From Myxococcales bacterium (GTDB taxonomy: Bacteria > Myxococcota > Polyangia > Fen-1088), in contig PMBY01000058.1 in NCBI GenBank assembly GCA_003153875.1, positions 1 through 5,463 of the forward strand: a stretch of 5,463 nucleotides of DNA, written 5' to 3'. Shown here in pieces: positions 1 through 5,463 of this stretch. Position 1 is the first letter of the stretch; each line of letters opens with the position of its first letter. The notes beneath the pieces were generated by a model. The model worked only from the letters and a program-made list of their open reading frames with translations, was not told where the DNA came from and did not search any database. The position numbers and the translations under genes were made by a program.

Positions 1-387
1 GGAACCGCCGGCGGCCGAAGATCCGCCCGTGGCCGAAGATCCGCCTGTCACCGCAGAACCGCCCGGGGCCGACGAAGATCCGCCTGTCACCGGAGAACCG
101 CCCGTGGCCGACGATCCGCCCGTCACCGGAGAACCGCCAGTCGCTGACGACGATCCGCCCGTCACCGGAGAACCGCCAGTCGCTGACGACGATCCGCCCG
201 TCACCGGAGAACCGCCAGTCGCTGACGACGATCCGCCCACGCTGGACGAACCCCCCGTGGCTGGATGCCCGCCTGGATTCTGGTTTCCGTTCGAGTTCGA
301 GCTGTTGCAATTCACCAGTGCCATAGCGAATGCCAAGCACCCAATCCATGCTGCGATCGTGGAGAAAGTCGTCACTGTGTTTCGCAT
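1..387 (-). CDS. Exported Gly/Ser/Thr-rich repeat protein, probable lipoprotein, N-terminal part (runs off the left edge)
   Basis: An open frame of 129 codons starts with ATG at 387 and continues to the window edge without a stop. The only in-frame start is this ATG; the upstream stop is at 414-412. An AAGGGG ribosome binding site lies 8 nt upstream (401-396). The N-terminus reads as a signal peptide: MRNTVTTFST, then a hydrophobic stretch (about residues 11-25), then LVNC at 24-27. That resembles a lipobox with Cys27 as the lipidation site, but Asn at -1 is atypical, so ordinary signal peptidase cleavage is possible. An Asn/Ser-rich linker (28-37) follows, then a low-complexity array with the repeat SSSATGGSPVTGG to the edge. 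Such linkers are common in cell-surface lipoproteins of Myxococcota-like bacteria, where a globular domain follows; that domain is not in view, so function is unknown. It lies 94 nt downstream of galT on the same strand. The opposite strand has a competing Pro-rich open frame, judged a shadow. Confidence 0.72.
   Translation of the reverse strand, partial: MRNTVTTFSTIAAWIGCLAFAMALVNCNSSNSNGNQNPGGHPATGGSSSVGGSSSATGGSPVTGGSSSATGGSPVTGGSSSATGGSPVTGGSSATGGSPVTGGSSSAPGGSAVTGGSSATGGSSAAGGS
2..265. repeat. Tandem repeat array, 39-bp unit (13 codons)
   Basis: Three identical 39-bp copies lie at 113-151, 152-190 and 191-229. Diverged copies flank them: 38-76 (39 bp), 77-112 (36 bp, one codon lost) and 230-265 (36 bp, degenerate). 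Half-unit remnants lie at 2-19 and 20-37. All length differences are multiples of three, so the reading frame is kept. The copies differ mainly at positions that are third codon positions in both the minus frame and the opposing plus frame, so substitution pattern alone cannot say which strand is coding. On the minus strand the unit encodes SSSATGGSPVTGG. Confidence 0.95.
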
Positions 388-481
388 GTCTCCGTCCCCT
401 TGGTGAGAGATTCATCCAATTCAGATCTGGCTGGCCGCACTCCTACCAGCATTGTCCGTCTTCGACAAGCGAAGGCGTCTG

Positions 482-1518
482 TCAAACGGTCTGCTTGTAG
501 TGAACCTCGCTCAGTTCCCTCAGACGGTCCGCCGCCTGTTCAGGTGTGAGATCGCGCTGGGGCATGCCGAGCATTTCGAAACCAACCAGGAACTTACGCA
601 CGGTGGAGCTGCGCAGAAGCGGAGGATAGAAATGCATGTGGAGCTGGAAGTCGCCGGCGCCTTCCGCCTTCGGGGCTTGGTGAAAGCCCATGGAATACGG
701 GAAGCTGCACTGGAAGAGGTTGTCGTAGCGGGTGGTCAGGCGCTTCAGCAGATCCGCCAGGGCGTCGATTTCTCCGTCGGTGAGGTCGGTCAGGTGTGCA
801 CAGGCGCGGTGGGGCAGTACCAGGGTCTCGAAGGGCCACACAGCCCAGTAGGGCACCAGAGCAGTGAACTGCTGGTTGGAGCAGACAATGCGCTGGTTGC
901 GCTGCTGCTCTTGCGCCAGATAGTCGAGAAGCAGGGAGGAACCGTGGCGCTCGCGGTATGAGCGTTGATGATCGAGTTCCTTCTGGACCTCGCTGGGCAC
1001 GTGGGACGTGGCCCAGATTTGGCTGTGCGGGTGGGGGTTGGAGCAGCCCATCAGCTCGCCCTTGTTCTCGAAAACCTGAACTTGGTTGATTCCAGGATCC
1101 TCCAGCAACCGGCGCGTCTGCTCGGTCCAGGTGCGAATCATCGAGGCGATCTCCGCAACGCTCAGTTCGGGGAGGCTCAGATCATGGCGGGGGCTGAAGC
1201 AGACCACTTCGCAGCGGCCGGGCTCTCCCTCGCTGCGGAACAGCGGGCTCGACTCGCCGGGAAAGGCGGCGGCCTCGGGCAACAGGGCAGCGAAATCGTT
1301 GTCAAAGACGAAAGTGCCTTGGTAGGCGGGATTTCGCGCGGAACCCGCACGCGAGTTGCCAGGACATAGGTAGCAGTTGGCATCGTACCGGGGACGCCGC
1401 TCTTCGGGCAGACGCTCCACCTTCCCTTGCCAGGGCCGCAGCAGACGGTGGGGCGATACCAGCACCCATTCGCCGGTGAGAGGATTGAACCGGCGGTGGG
1501 GATAGTCCCTCGGTTCCA

Positions 1519-1519
<1 letters not shown>
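482..1519 (-). CDS. galT: Galactose-1-phosphate uridylyltransferase
   Basis: A 345-residue protein, close to the 348 of E. coli GalT. It exchanges galactose-1-phosphate with UDP-glucose to give UDP-galactose and glucose-1-phosphate (Leloir pathway, cytoplasm) through a covalent uridylyl-histidine. Visible landmarks are the N-terminal [17 protein letters not shown], the zinc cysteines C49 and C52 (CYLC), H112, and the active-site block NPHPHSQIW at 161-169. In that block H163 would be the metal ligand, H165 the nucleophile and Q167 the conserved Gln. The second metal site is E181, H280, H294 and H296. All match the E. coli order and spacing, so the enzyme looks intact. The frame is open up to 1654, but the family N-terminus begins at the ATG at 1519, which overlaps the galK stop by one base (TGATG). 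A GGAG lies 11 nt upstream inside galK, so translational coupling is likely. Confidence 0.96.
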
Positions 1520-2700
<1,181 letters not shown>

Positions 2701-2751
2701 GGTCAGCTCAGGGAAAATGACTGAATAGCACGCGGCCCCGAGAGCACCAAA

Positions 2752-3186
2752 CTACCGACCAAGCATGACCGCGGACCCGGCCTTGCCTTCGGGCGCAAGA
2801 TCAACCAGTCCCCGGTCGAAGGTAGCCAGTCGCCCGCCGCGACGAATCGCCAGGGCCAGCAAGTGCGCGTCGGTCACCTGAGCGTGACTGCCCAGACGTT
2901 CCCAAGCGATGTGCTCGTTGCTGGCGATTTCGATATCATCGGGCCAGAAGACGTGGCCTGGCAGGGCCGTAATCCTTCGCAGGATTTCCCTCGCTTCGCG
3001 GGGCGAGCGGGCATCAGGAATGGCGCGCTTGTTCGAGGAAACCCGAACAAATCCTGATTGGGTTACCGGACATGTGGCGAATCCGGCCCGGCCAACCTCG
3101 TCGAACCACGCGAGCGCAGTGGCATGATGGACGTGGTTCGGCCAGGCCAAGGCGACCAAGACATTGACGTCGAGAAGGATCGGCAT
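2752..3186 (-). CDS. vapC: PIN-domain ribonuclease toxin, VapC type
   Basis: A 144-residue PIN-domain protein, the toxin of a type II toxin-antitoxin pair with the gene just upstream. VapC proteins are Mg-dependent endoribonucleases, many of which cut tRNA or rRNA. The fold signature is clear: LLDVNVLVALAW near the N-terminus with acidic Asp6, then TCPVTQSGFVRVSSN (38-52), QVTDAHLLALA with Asp106, and LATFDRGL with Asp124. The usual second acidic residue is Gln43 here (TQSGF). My recollection is that Gln is common at this place in the TIGR00028-like PIN subfamily, which this resembles closely. I chose ATG at 3186 because the PIN fold begins there; GAAGG lies 9 nt upstream. Other in-frame starts are GTG at 3252, only 4 nt after the antitoxin stop, and TTG at 3270, overlapping it. 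Both would add an Arg/Pro-rich tail. Toxin function is inferred from family and pairing. Confidence 0.9.
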   Translation of the reverse strand: MPILLDVNVLVALAWPNHVHHATALAWFDEVGRAGFATCPVTQSGFVRVSSNKRAIPDARSPREAREILRRITALPGHVFWPDDIEIASNEHIAWERLGSHAQVTDAHLLALAIRRGGRLATFDRGLVDLAPEGKAGSAVMLGR

Positions 3187-3256
3187 CCCCTTCGGCCTTC
3201 GGCGGACGTCCGGGTTCCGGCGCGAGACCGGTGCCTGCCTTGGTAGGGGCACGCGA

Positions 3257-3496
3257 TTACTCGTCCTCAAGCGCAGAGCGAATCATGTCAGCCGTCATGG
3301 GAGCAGCATCGGCGGGCACATCGAAAGTCGGGAAGCCGTGCCGGGTCCGTCCGGCCGGAAACGGTGCGTTCAGACCCTTGCGCGCGAGATCAGAGATGAC
3401 AGTTCCCAGTCCCCTTCCGCGCGCCGCAGCCAGACTGCGGGCGGCCCGATAAACATCGCCATCGAGGTGAAGTGTGGTTCGAACGGCTGCGCTCAT
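3257..3496 (-). CDS. vapB: Ribbon-helix-helix antitoxin, VapB type
   Basis: A 79-residue protein with an N-terminal ribbon-helix-helix DNA-binding region (RTTLHLDGDVYRAARSLA, about residues 6-23, continuing to GLGTVISDLARKGL). The short C-terminal tail, FPTFDVPADAAPMTADMIRSALEDE split across about residues 55-79, is of the kind that wraps the PIN toxin. It should neutralise the downstream VapC and, with it, repress their shared promoter. The frame is open as far as 3748, but the upstream part runs antisense through the tRNA-Leu gene and is not coding. ATG at 3496 is supported by the family N-terminus and by a strong promoter whose -10 ends 6 nt before it. There is no Shine-Dalgarno sequence, which fits a leaderless message. 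The toxin start lies 70 nt downstream, wider than in most such pairs. Confidence 0.88.
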   Translation of the reverse strand: MSAAVRTTLHLDGDVYRAARSLAAARGRGLGTVISDLARKGLNAPFPAGRTRHGFPTFDVPADAAPMTADMIRSALEDE

Positions 3497-3502
3497 AGAG
3501 AC

Positions 3503-3531
3503 AATATGATGGCATGATGCCATGATGTCAA
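3503..3531 (-). promoter_or_regulatory. Sigma70-type promoter of vapBC, probably leaderless
   Basis: On the minus strand there is a perfect -35 box TTGACA (3531-3526), a 17-bp spacer (3525-3509) and a -10 box CATATT (3508-3503, 4 of 6 consensus positions). Only 6 nt separate the -10 box from the vapB ATG at 3496, so transcription should begin at or next to the A of the start codon. This explains why no ribosome binding site is visible. Confidence 0.75.
3506..3529. promoter_or_regulatory. Candidate VapB/VapBC operator
   Basis: A perfect 15-bp palindrome, ATGGCATGATGCCAT (7-bp arms, one central base), occupies 3509-3523, inside the -35/-10 spacer. The same stretch reads as three consecutive 8-bp direct repeats on the plus strand: ATGATGGC (3506-3513), ATGATGCC (3514-3521) and ATGATGTC (3522-3529). 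Ribbon-helix-helix dimers bind short repeated half-sites in the major groove, and the position would block RNA polymerase. Autorepression by the VapBC complex is the natural reading, inferred from position and family. Confidence 0.65.
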
Positions 3532-3636
3532 GGCAGGCCAGGCTTTCAGGGACAGCAGAATGGTTCCTGCGTTTCCTGGAGCGTCGGCGACCGCTTCGTG
3601 TGCTGGATCGTCTCACCATCAACGCCACGAGTTTGC

Positions 3637-3642
3637 TAACAT
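3637..3642 (+). promoter_or_regulatory. Possible -10 box of the tRNA-Leu gene
   Basis: TAACAT (4 of 6 consensus positions) lies 14 nt before the mature tRNA 5' end and is followed by a GC-rich stretch typical of stable-RNA discriminators. The -35 region 17 bp upstream (TCACCA) is a poor match, so the call is weak. Confidence 0.25.
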
Positions 3643-3656
3643 AGCGCTCTCCCGAC

Positions 3657-3738
3657 GCGGGGATGGCGGAACTGGTAGACGCGCCAGACTTAGGATCTGG
3701 TGTCGAAAGACATGGGGGTTCGAGTCCCCCTTCCCGCA
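3657..3738 (+). tRNA. tRNA-Leu (anticodon TAG)
   Basis: The full class II cloverleaf can be folded. The acceptor stem is GCGGGGA (3657-3663) with TTCCCGC (3731-3737), including one G-U pair, then discriminator A at 3738. The D arm is GCG/CGC with GG in the loop. The anticodon stem is CCAGA/TCTGG with loop CTTAGGA and anticodon TAG at 3691-3693, reading CUA-family leucine codons. The extended variable arm has stem TGTC/GACA around GAAA. The T arm is GGGGG, TTCGAGT, CCCCC. The CCA end is not encoded, so it must be added enzymatically. It is the only clear plus-strand gene here, and its 3' end abuts an integrase gene, marking it as the integration target. Confidence 0.97.
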
Positions 3739-3744
3739 CTGCAA
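3714..3744. other. Candidate attachment site (element/chromosome junction) at the tRNA 3' end
   Basis: The T arm and acceptor stem of tRNA-Leu, followed by the few bases before the integrase stop, form the expected left junction of an element inserted by the adjacent tyrosine recombinase. Integration into the 3' half of a tRNA normally leaves the tRNA intact and puts a second copy of the tRNA 3' segment at the far end. That second copy is not in this window, so the core length cannot be defined. Confidence 0.4.
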
Positions 3745-4944
3745 TCAATTCGGCAAGTTAGGTCCGATGGATCTGGTGTCATCGGGTCGGTGGGCCTCCG
3801 ATCCCCCACCTGATCCCCCACTTTTCCCTTCCGTGTTGGTGCCCATGACCATGCGGACGATGCTTCCCGCTGCCGCCAGTTTCTCCTCTCTGCCCACGTG
3901 GGAGTAGTGCTCGGTCATGGCGGCGGTGACATGCCCAGTAATGCTCCGTGTGACGATCTCCCCAGCTACCTGCCTGGACAGATTGTTGAAGGTGCGCCGC
4001 AGCCCATGGGTCGTCACCCGCTTTGTGATACCGACTTTCTTCAGCACCCTGATCAGCGCCCACCGCAACCACACCCTCGGCAACAAACCACCATCTTCAC
4101 CTGGAAAGACCCAGTCGGAGTCGAGCACCGAAAGACCCGATGAGACAAGGCGAGCGCGATGCTCCCTGAGCACCGTCTTGAGTTCCGCCACCAAAGGCAC
4201 CGACCTCACCGTACCGGTCTTCGTTGTGCCCACTATCCCTCTCCACTGGGCCCTCCTCACCCGAATGACACCGGCCTCTTCGTCGATGTCACCCCATTTC
4301 GTGGCCGTTGCCTCACCATACCGTTCGCCCGTGAAGGCGAGCATGGCTGCCAGGGGATAGAACTTGGGCTCGGCCTCCTTGAAGGCCACCAACACTCTCC
4401 CGAGTTCCCCGGCGCTCAGGAGATTGGGTTCCTCGTCGGTGCACCCAGATACCGGCAACCGCCTCACCCGAGACACCGGGTTGTGCGGCAGCTGATACTC
4501 TGCCACCGCGTCTGCCAGAACCATTCGCAACATGATGAGGGCACTGTTGACCGTCCCCGCCCCAAGCCGCTGACTCAGCTCGATCTGCCATGCCTTGACG
4601 TCCGCGTCGGTGATCTTGTCGAGGAAGAAGTCCCCGAAGTCGGGCAGCACGTAGTGGGCCAGAGCCTCAGCGTAGGTGATCGCTGTCGATGCCTTCACCG
4701 AGAGTGCTCTGGACCTCAGCCACGATTCTACGTAGTCGCGCAGCCTCGGAATCTCCCTGGCGACGAGATCTGCGTTTTGGACGTCTAGCCGCCACTCCTC
4801 CCGGAGTCGCACCGCATCCTTCAGGGTCATTCGAATCAGTTTGTCTACCTCCTGCATCCGCCCAGTCTTCGGATTGACGGCGCGAAGGCGGATGCGCTTT
4901 CGCCCGTCGGTCAATTCTTCTATTCCCGGATATTTCGTTTTCAT
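3745..4944 (-). CDS. Site-specific tyrosine recombinase (phage-type integrase)
   Basis: A 399-residue integrase that should insert and, with a directionality factor, excise the element at tRNA-Leu. It has an N-terminal arm-binding-like region (about 1-55), a SAM-like core-binding domain (about 65-160, with WLRSRALSVKASTAITYAE) and a C-terminal catalytic domain. Catalytic residues from the ATG at 4944 are R208 (TGERYGE), K242 (TTKTGTVRS), H313 and R316 (THGLRRTF), H338 (TGHVTAAMTEHYSHV) and nucleophile Y347. The set is complete, so it is probably active. The frame also offers ATG at 4977, which adds 11 residues. I prefer 4944 because GGGAG stands 6 nt before it and the typical MKTKYPGIEELTDGRKRIR start follows. 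The C-terminus ends in a Gly/Ser-rich tail whose stop lies 6 nt from the tRNA. The 5' end overlaps the upstream HTH frame. Confidence 0.93.
   Translation of the reverse strand: MKTKYPGIEELTDGRKRIRLRAVNPKTGRMQEVDKLIRMTLKDAVRLREEWRLDVQNADLVAREIPRLRDYVESWLRSRALSVKASTAITYAEALAHYVLPDFGDFFLDKITDADVKAWQIELSQRLGAGTVNSALIMLRMVLADAVAEYQLPHNPVSRVRRLPVSGCTDEEPNLLSAGELGRVLVAFKEAEPKFYPLAAMLAFTGERYGEATATKWGDIDEEAGVIRVRRAQWRGIVGTTKTGTVRSVPLVAELKTVLREHRARLVSSGLSVLDSDWVFPGEDGGLLPRVWLRWALIRVLKKVGITKRVTTHGLRRTFNNLSRQVAGEIVTRSITGHVTAAMTEHYSHVGREEKLAAAGSIVRMVMGTNTEGKSGGSGGGSEAHRPDDTRSIGPNLPN
3769..3780 (+). repeat. 12-bp direct repeat of the tRNA-Leu anticodon region inside the integrase 3' end
   Basis: GGATCTGGTGTC here is identical to 3693-3704 in the tRNA, which covers the last anticodon base, the 3' strand of the anticodon stem and the start of the variable arm. 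The copies are 76 bp apart and the match does not extend on either side. It may be part of the recombinase binding region or chance. Confidence 0.6.
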
Positions 4945-5173
4945 CTTCAGCTCCCATCCGGGGCACGGGAGCGCCACTGCCCCGGATCATATCGTCTAGG
5001 TCGGACACACGAAAGAGGTACGTACGTCCACGGTGACCTGCAGGAAGCAGACGCCCAGAGGCGATGAGATTTCGGATTGCAGAGGCGGACCGATAGCGCA
5101 GATAGGCAGCGGCCTCGGCGCTTGTCAGGTACGGACTTGGCGGGCTGGTCGGCCCCTGAGTTGTGGCGGTCAT
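4667..5173 (-). CDS. Excisionase-type helix-turn-helix protein (MerR/HTH_17-like), long C-terminal overlap with integrase
   Basis: The frame encodes 168 residues. Residues 15-64 (YLTSAEAAAYL, then SAIRNLIASGRLLPAGHRGRTYLF, split by a short loop, then VSDLDDMIR) are a small winged HTH of the kind seen in excisionases, AlpA-like regulators and recombination directionality factors. Next to an integrase it most likely controls excision or integrase expression. The start ATG at 5173 has AAGG 7 nt upstream and overlaps the stop of a small upstream ORF (ATGA). The HTH domain is complete by about residue 65, and the integrase ATG falls at codon 77. The remaining 92 residues are Arg/Gly/Ala-rich, lie out of frame over the integrase gene and look like unselected read-through. 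Either the protein really has this tail, or a natural or sequencing indel removed an earlier stop. The HTH identity is well supported; the tail is not. Confidence 0.78.
   Translation of the reverse strand: MTATTQGPTSPPSPYLTSAEAAAYLRYRSASAIRNLIASGRLLPAGHRGRTYLFRVSDLDDMIRGSGAPVPRMGAEDENEISGNRRIDRRAKAHPPSRRQSEDWADAGGRQTDSNDPEGCGATPGGVAARRPKRRSRRQGDSEAARLRRIVAEVQSTLGEGIDSDHLR
4951..4955 (-). promoter_or_regulatory. Shine-Dalgarno site that sets the integrase start
   Basis: GGGAG lies 6 nt before ATG 4944 and inside the HTH reading frame. It favours 4944 over the upstream ATG at 4977 and implies that the integrase is translated from a message already carrying the HTH gene. Confidence 0.6.
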
Positions 5174-5334
5174 TGCGCTACCTTGCGTGGAGCCCGGCGC
5201 AATTCTGGGCTGGCATCCATTTCACTCCTCGCACTGAATCGTAGGTCGTCGAGGAGATGTGCATGCGCAAACATCGAGACGACTAACTCACGTCCAAGAA
5301 AGGCAAGGCCCGCCTTAGCTGCAGATCCAATCAC
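5170..5334 (-). CDS. Candidate small protein, 54 codons, upstream of the HTH gene
   Basis: A short frame runs from GTG 5334 to TGA 5170, bounded upstream by TAA at 5343-5341. It encodes VIGSAAKAGLAFLGRELV followed by VSMFAHAHLLDDLRFSARSE and a basic C-terminus RRAPRKVAQ. I do not recognise it. The argument for translation is its stop, which overlaps the HTH start as ATGA, the classical coupling arrangement. A shorter version could start at ATG 5220, giving 16 residues, with GGAG 4 nt upstream, which is the best Shine-Dalgarno sequence in this stretch. GTG 5334 has none, but it lies 5 nt after a -10-like GATAAT, which would allow a leaderless message. It could be a leader peptide or a small element protein, or the frame may be fortuitous. 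Confidence 0.35.
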   Translation of the reverse strand: MIGSAAKAGLAFLGRELVVSMFAHAHLLDDLRFSARSEMDASPELRRAPRKVAQ

Positions 5335-5339
5335 TATGG

Positions 5340-5345
5340 ATTATC
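5340..5345 (-). promoter_or_regulatory. Candidate -10 box of the element's HTH/integrase operon
   Basis: On the minus strand GATAAT matches the TATAAT consensus at 5 of 6 positions and stands in a locally AT-richer stretch upstream of the small ORF, HTH gene and integrase. No good -35 box is present at 16-18 bp: the region 17 bp upstream reads GGTTCT. The promoter may therefore be weak or activator-dependent. Confidence 0.4.
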
Positions 5346-5355
5346 GGCAGAAGGG

Positions 5356-5368
5356 GGTTCTCAGAACC
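5356..5368. promoter_or_regulatory. 13-bp palindrome, candidate operator over the -35 region
   Basis: GGTTCTCAGAACC is a perfect inverted repeat with 6-bp arms and one central base. It covers the place where the -35 box for the GATAAT element would sit, a usual position for a dimeric repressor or activator site. Which protein binds it is unknown; an HTH regulator further into the element is a reasonable guess. Confidence 0.4.
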
Positions 5369-5463
5369 GAAAGAAAAGAACTTTCCAGCCCTCCACGAAG
5401 CCAACGCACATAAGCAGGCGATGGGGACAGCGGGCGGGGGGATGCTTGCCGACTGCTACCAAG
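5369..5463. other. Right-edge stretch with no supported gene
   Basis: Beyond the palindrome I see no convincing gene or RNA. Two minus-strand frames are open from the edge, to a TGA at 5363-5361 and a TAA at 5343-5341. They are 33 and 40 codons long and neither shows a recognisable motif. The end of a gene entering from the right is possible but not supported. Confidence 0.3.

Noticed and set aside
2..406. Plus-strand Pro/Glu/Asp-rich open frame (DPPVTGEPPVADD repeats)
   Set aside because: It has no start or signal in view and its tail shows no domain. The opposite strand has a start, a ribosome binding site and a signal peptide in the same DNA. The long open run is explained by the repeat lacking stops in both frames.
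457..477. Hairpin CTTCG-ACAAG-CGAAG downstream of galT as a terminator
   Set aside because: The stem is short with one mismatch and there is no T-tract in the direction of transcription.
452..961. Plus-strand frame antisense to galT, with similar shadows over galK and int
   Set aside because: GalT, GalK and integrase are unmistakable on the other strand; the antisense frames are open because of GC-rich codon use.
2752..3738. vapBC and tRNA-Leu as a toxin-target pair
   Set aside because: VapC toxins often cleave tRNAs, but adjacency to one tRNA gene does not identify the target; nothing in the sequence supports it.
3497..3748. N-terminal extension of the vapB frame, starting MIAVREGGLEPPCLSTPD
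   Set aside because: This part is the antisense reading of tRNA-Leu, a well-known false extension, and it continues through the vapB promoter.
5353..5360. GGGGGTTC at the right edge as the second attachment site (matches the tRNA T arm)
   Set aside because: Only 8 bp match, with no continuation into the T loop or acceptor stem; an attachment core should be longer. The match is part of the GGTTCTCAGAACC dyad.
5033..5413. 126-residue plus-strand frame
   Set aside because: It runs antisense to the HTH start region and small ORF, and has a basic, low-complexity composition without motifs.

Overview
The window is GC-rich and densely coding. Nearly everything is on the minus strand; a single tRNA is the only clear plus-strand gene. 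It falls into two halves: a chromosomal-looking left part (about 1-3738) and the start of an integrated genetic element on the right (about 3739-5463).

Left part, in transcription order (right to left): a type II toxin-antitoxin pair of vapBC type (3496 down to 2752), then galactokinase galK (2700-1519) and galactose-1-phosphate uridylyltransferase galT (1519-482), which overlap by one base. These are followed by the N-terminus of an exported Gly/Ser/Thr-rich protein, probably a lipoprotein, that runs off the left edge (387-1). GalK and GalT carry out the first two steps of the Leloir pathway: galactose to galactose-1-phosphate, then exchange with UDP-glucose to give UDP-galactose and glucose-1-phosphate. 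The exported protein lies under a long plus-strand proline-rich open frame that I regard as a shadow.

Junction: a complete tRNA-Leu (anticodon TAG, long variable arm, no encoded CCA) sits at 3657-3738. A tyrosine recombinase gene ends 6 nt past its 3' end, converging on it. This is the usual layout of an element integrated at a tRNA 3' end. The element would extend right, beyond the window, where the second attachment site should lie.

Right part, in transcription order: a palindrome and promoter-like sequence (about 5340-5368), a candidate 54-codon small ORF (5334-5170), an excisionase-type helix-turn-helix protein starting in a 4-base overlap with it (5173), and the integrase. The integrase starts inside the HTH reading frame, just after the HTH domain ends. 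The set looks like an integration/excision control module with translationally coupled genes.

The best regulatory signal is upstream of vapB: TTGACA, a 17-bp spacer and CATATT, with a perfect 15-bp palindrome (also readable as three 8-bp direct repeats) filling the spacer. The predicted transcription start falls on the ATG, so the antitoxin mRNA is probably leaderless and autorepressed.

Organism: high GC, a TGGS-repeat exported protein, a GalT of the CxxC/HPH class and a TIGR00028-like PIN toxin fit a Gram-negative GC-rich lineage such as Myxococcota or a relative. This is an inference from style, not a firm identification.
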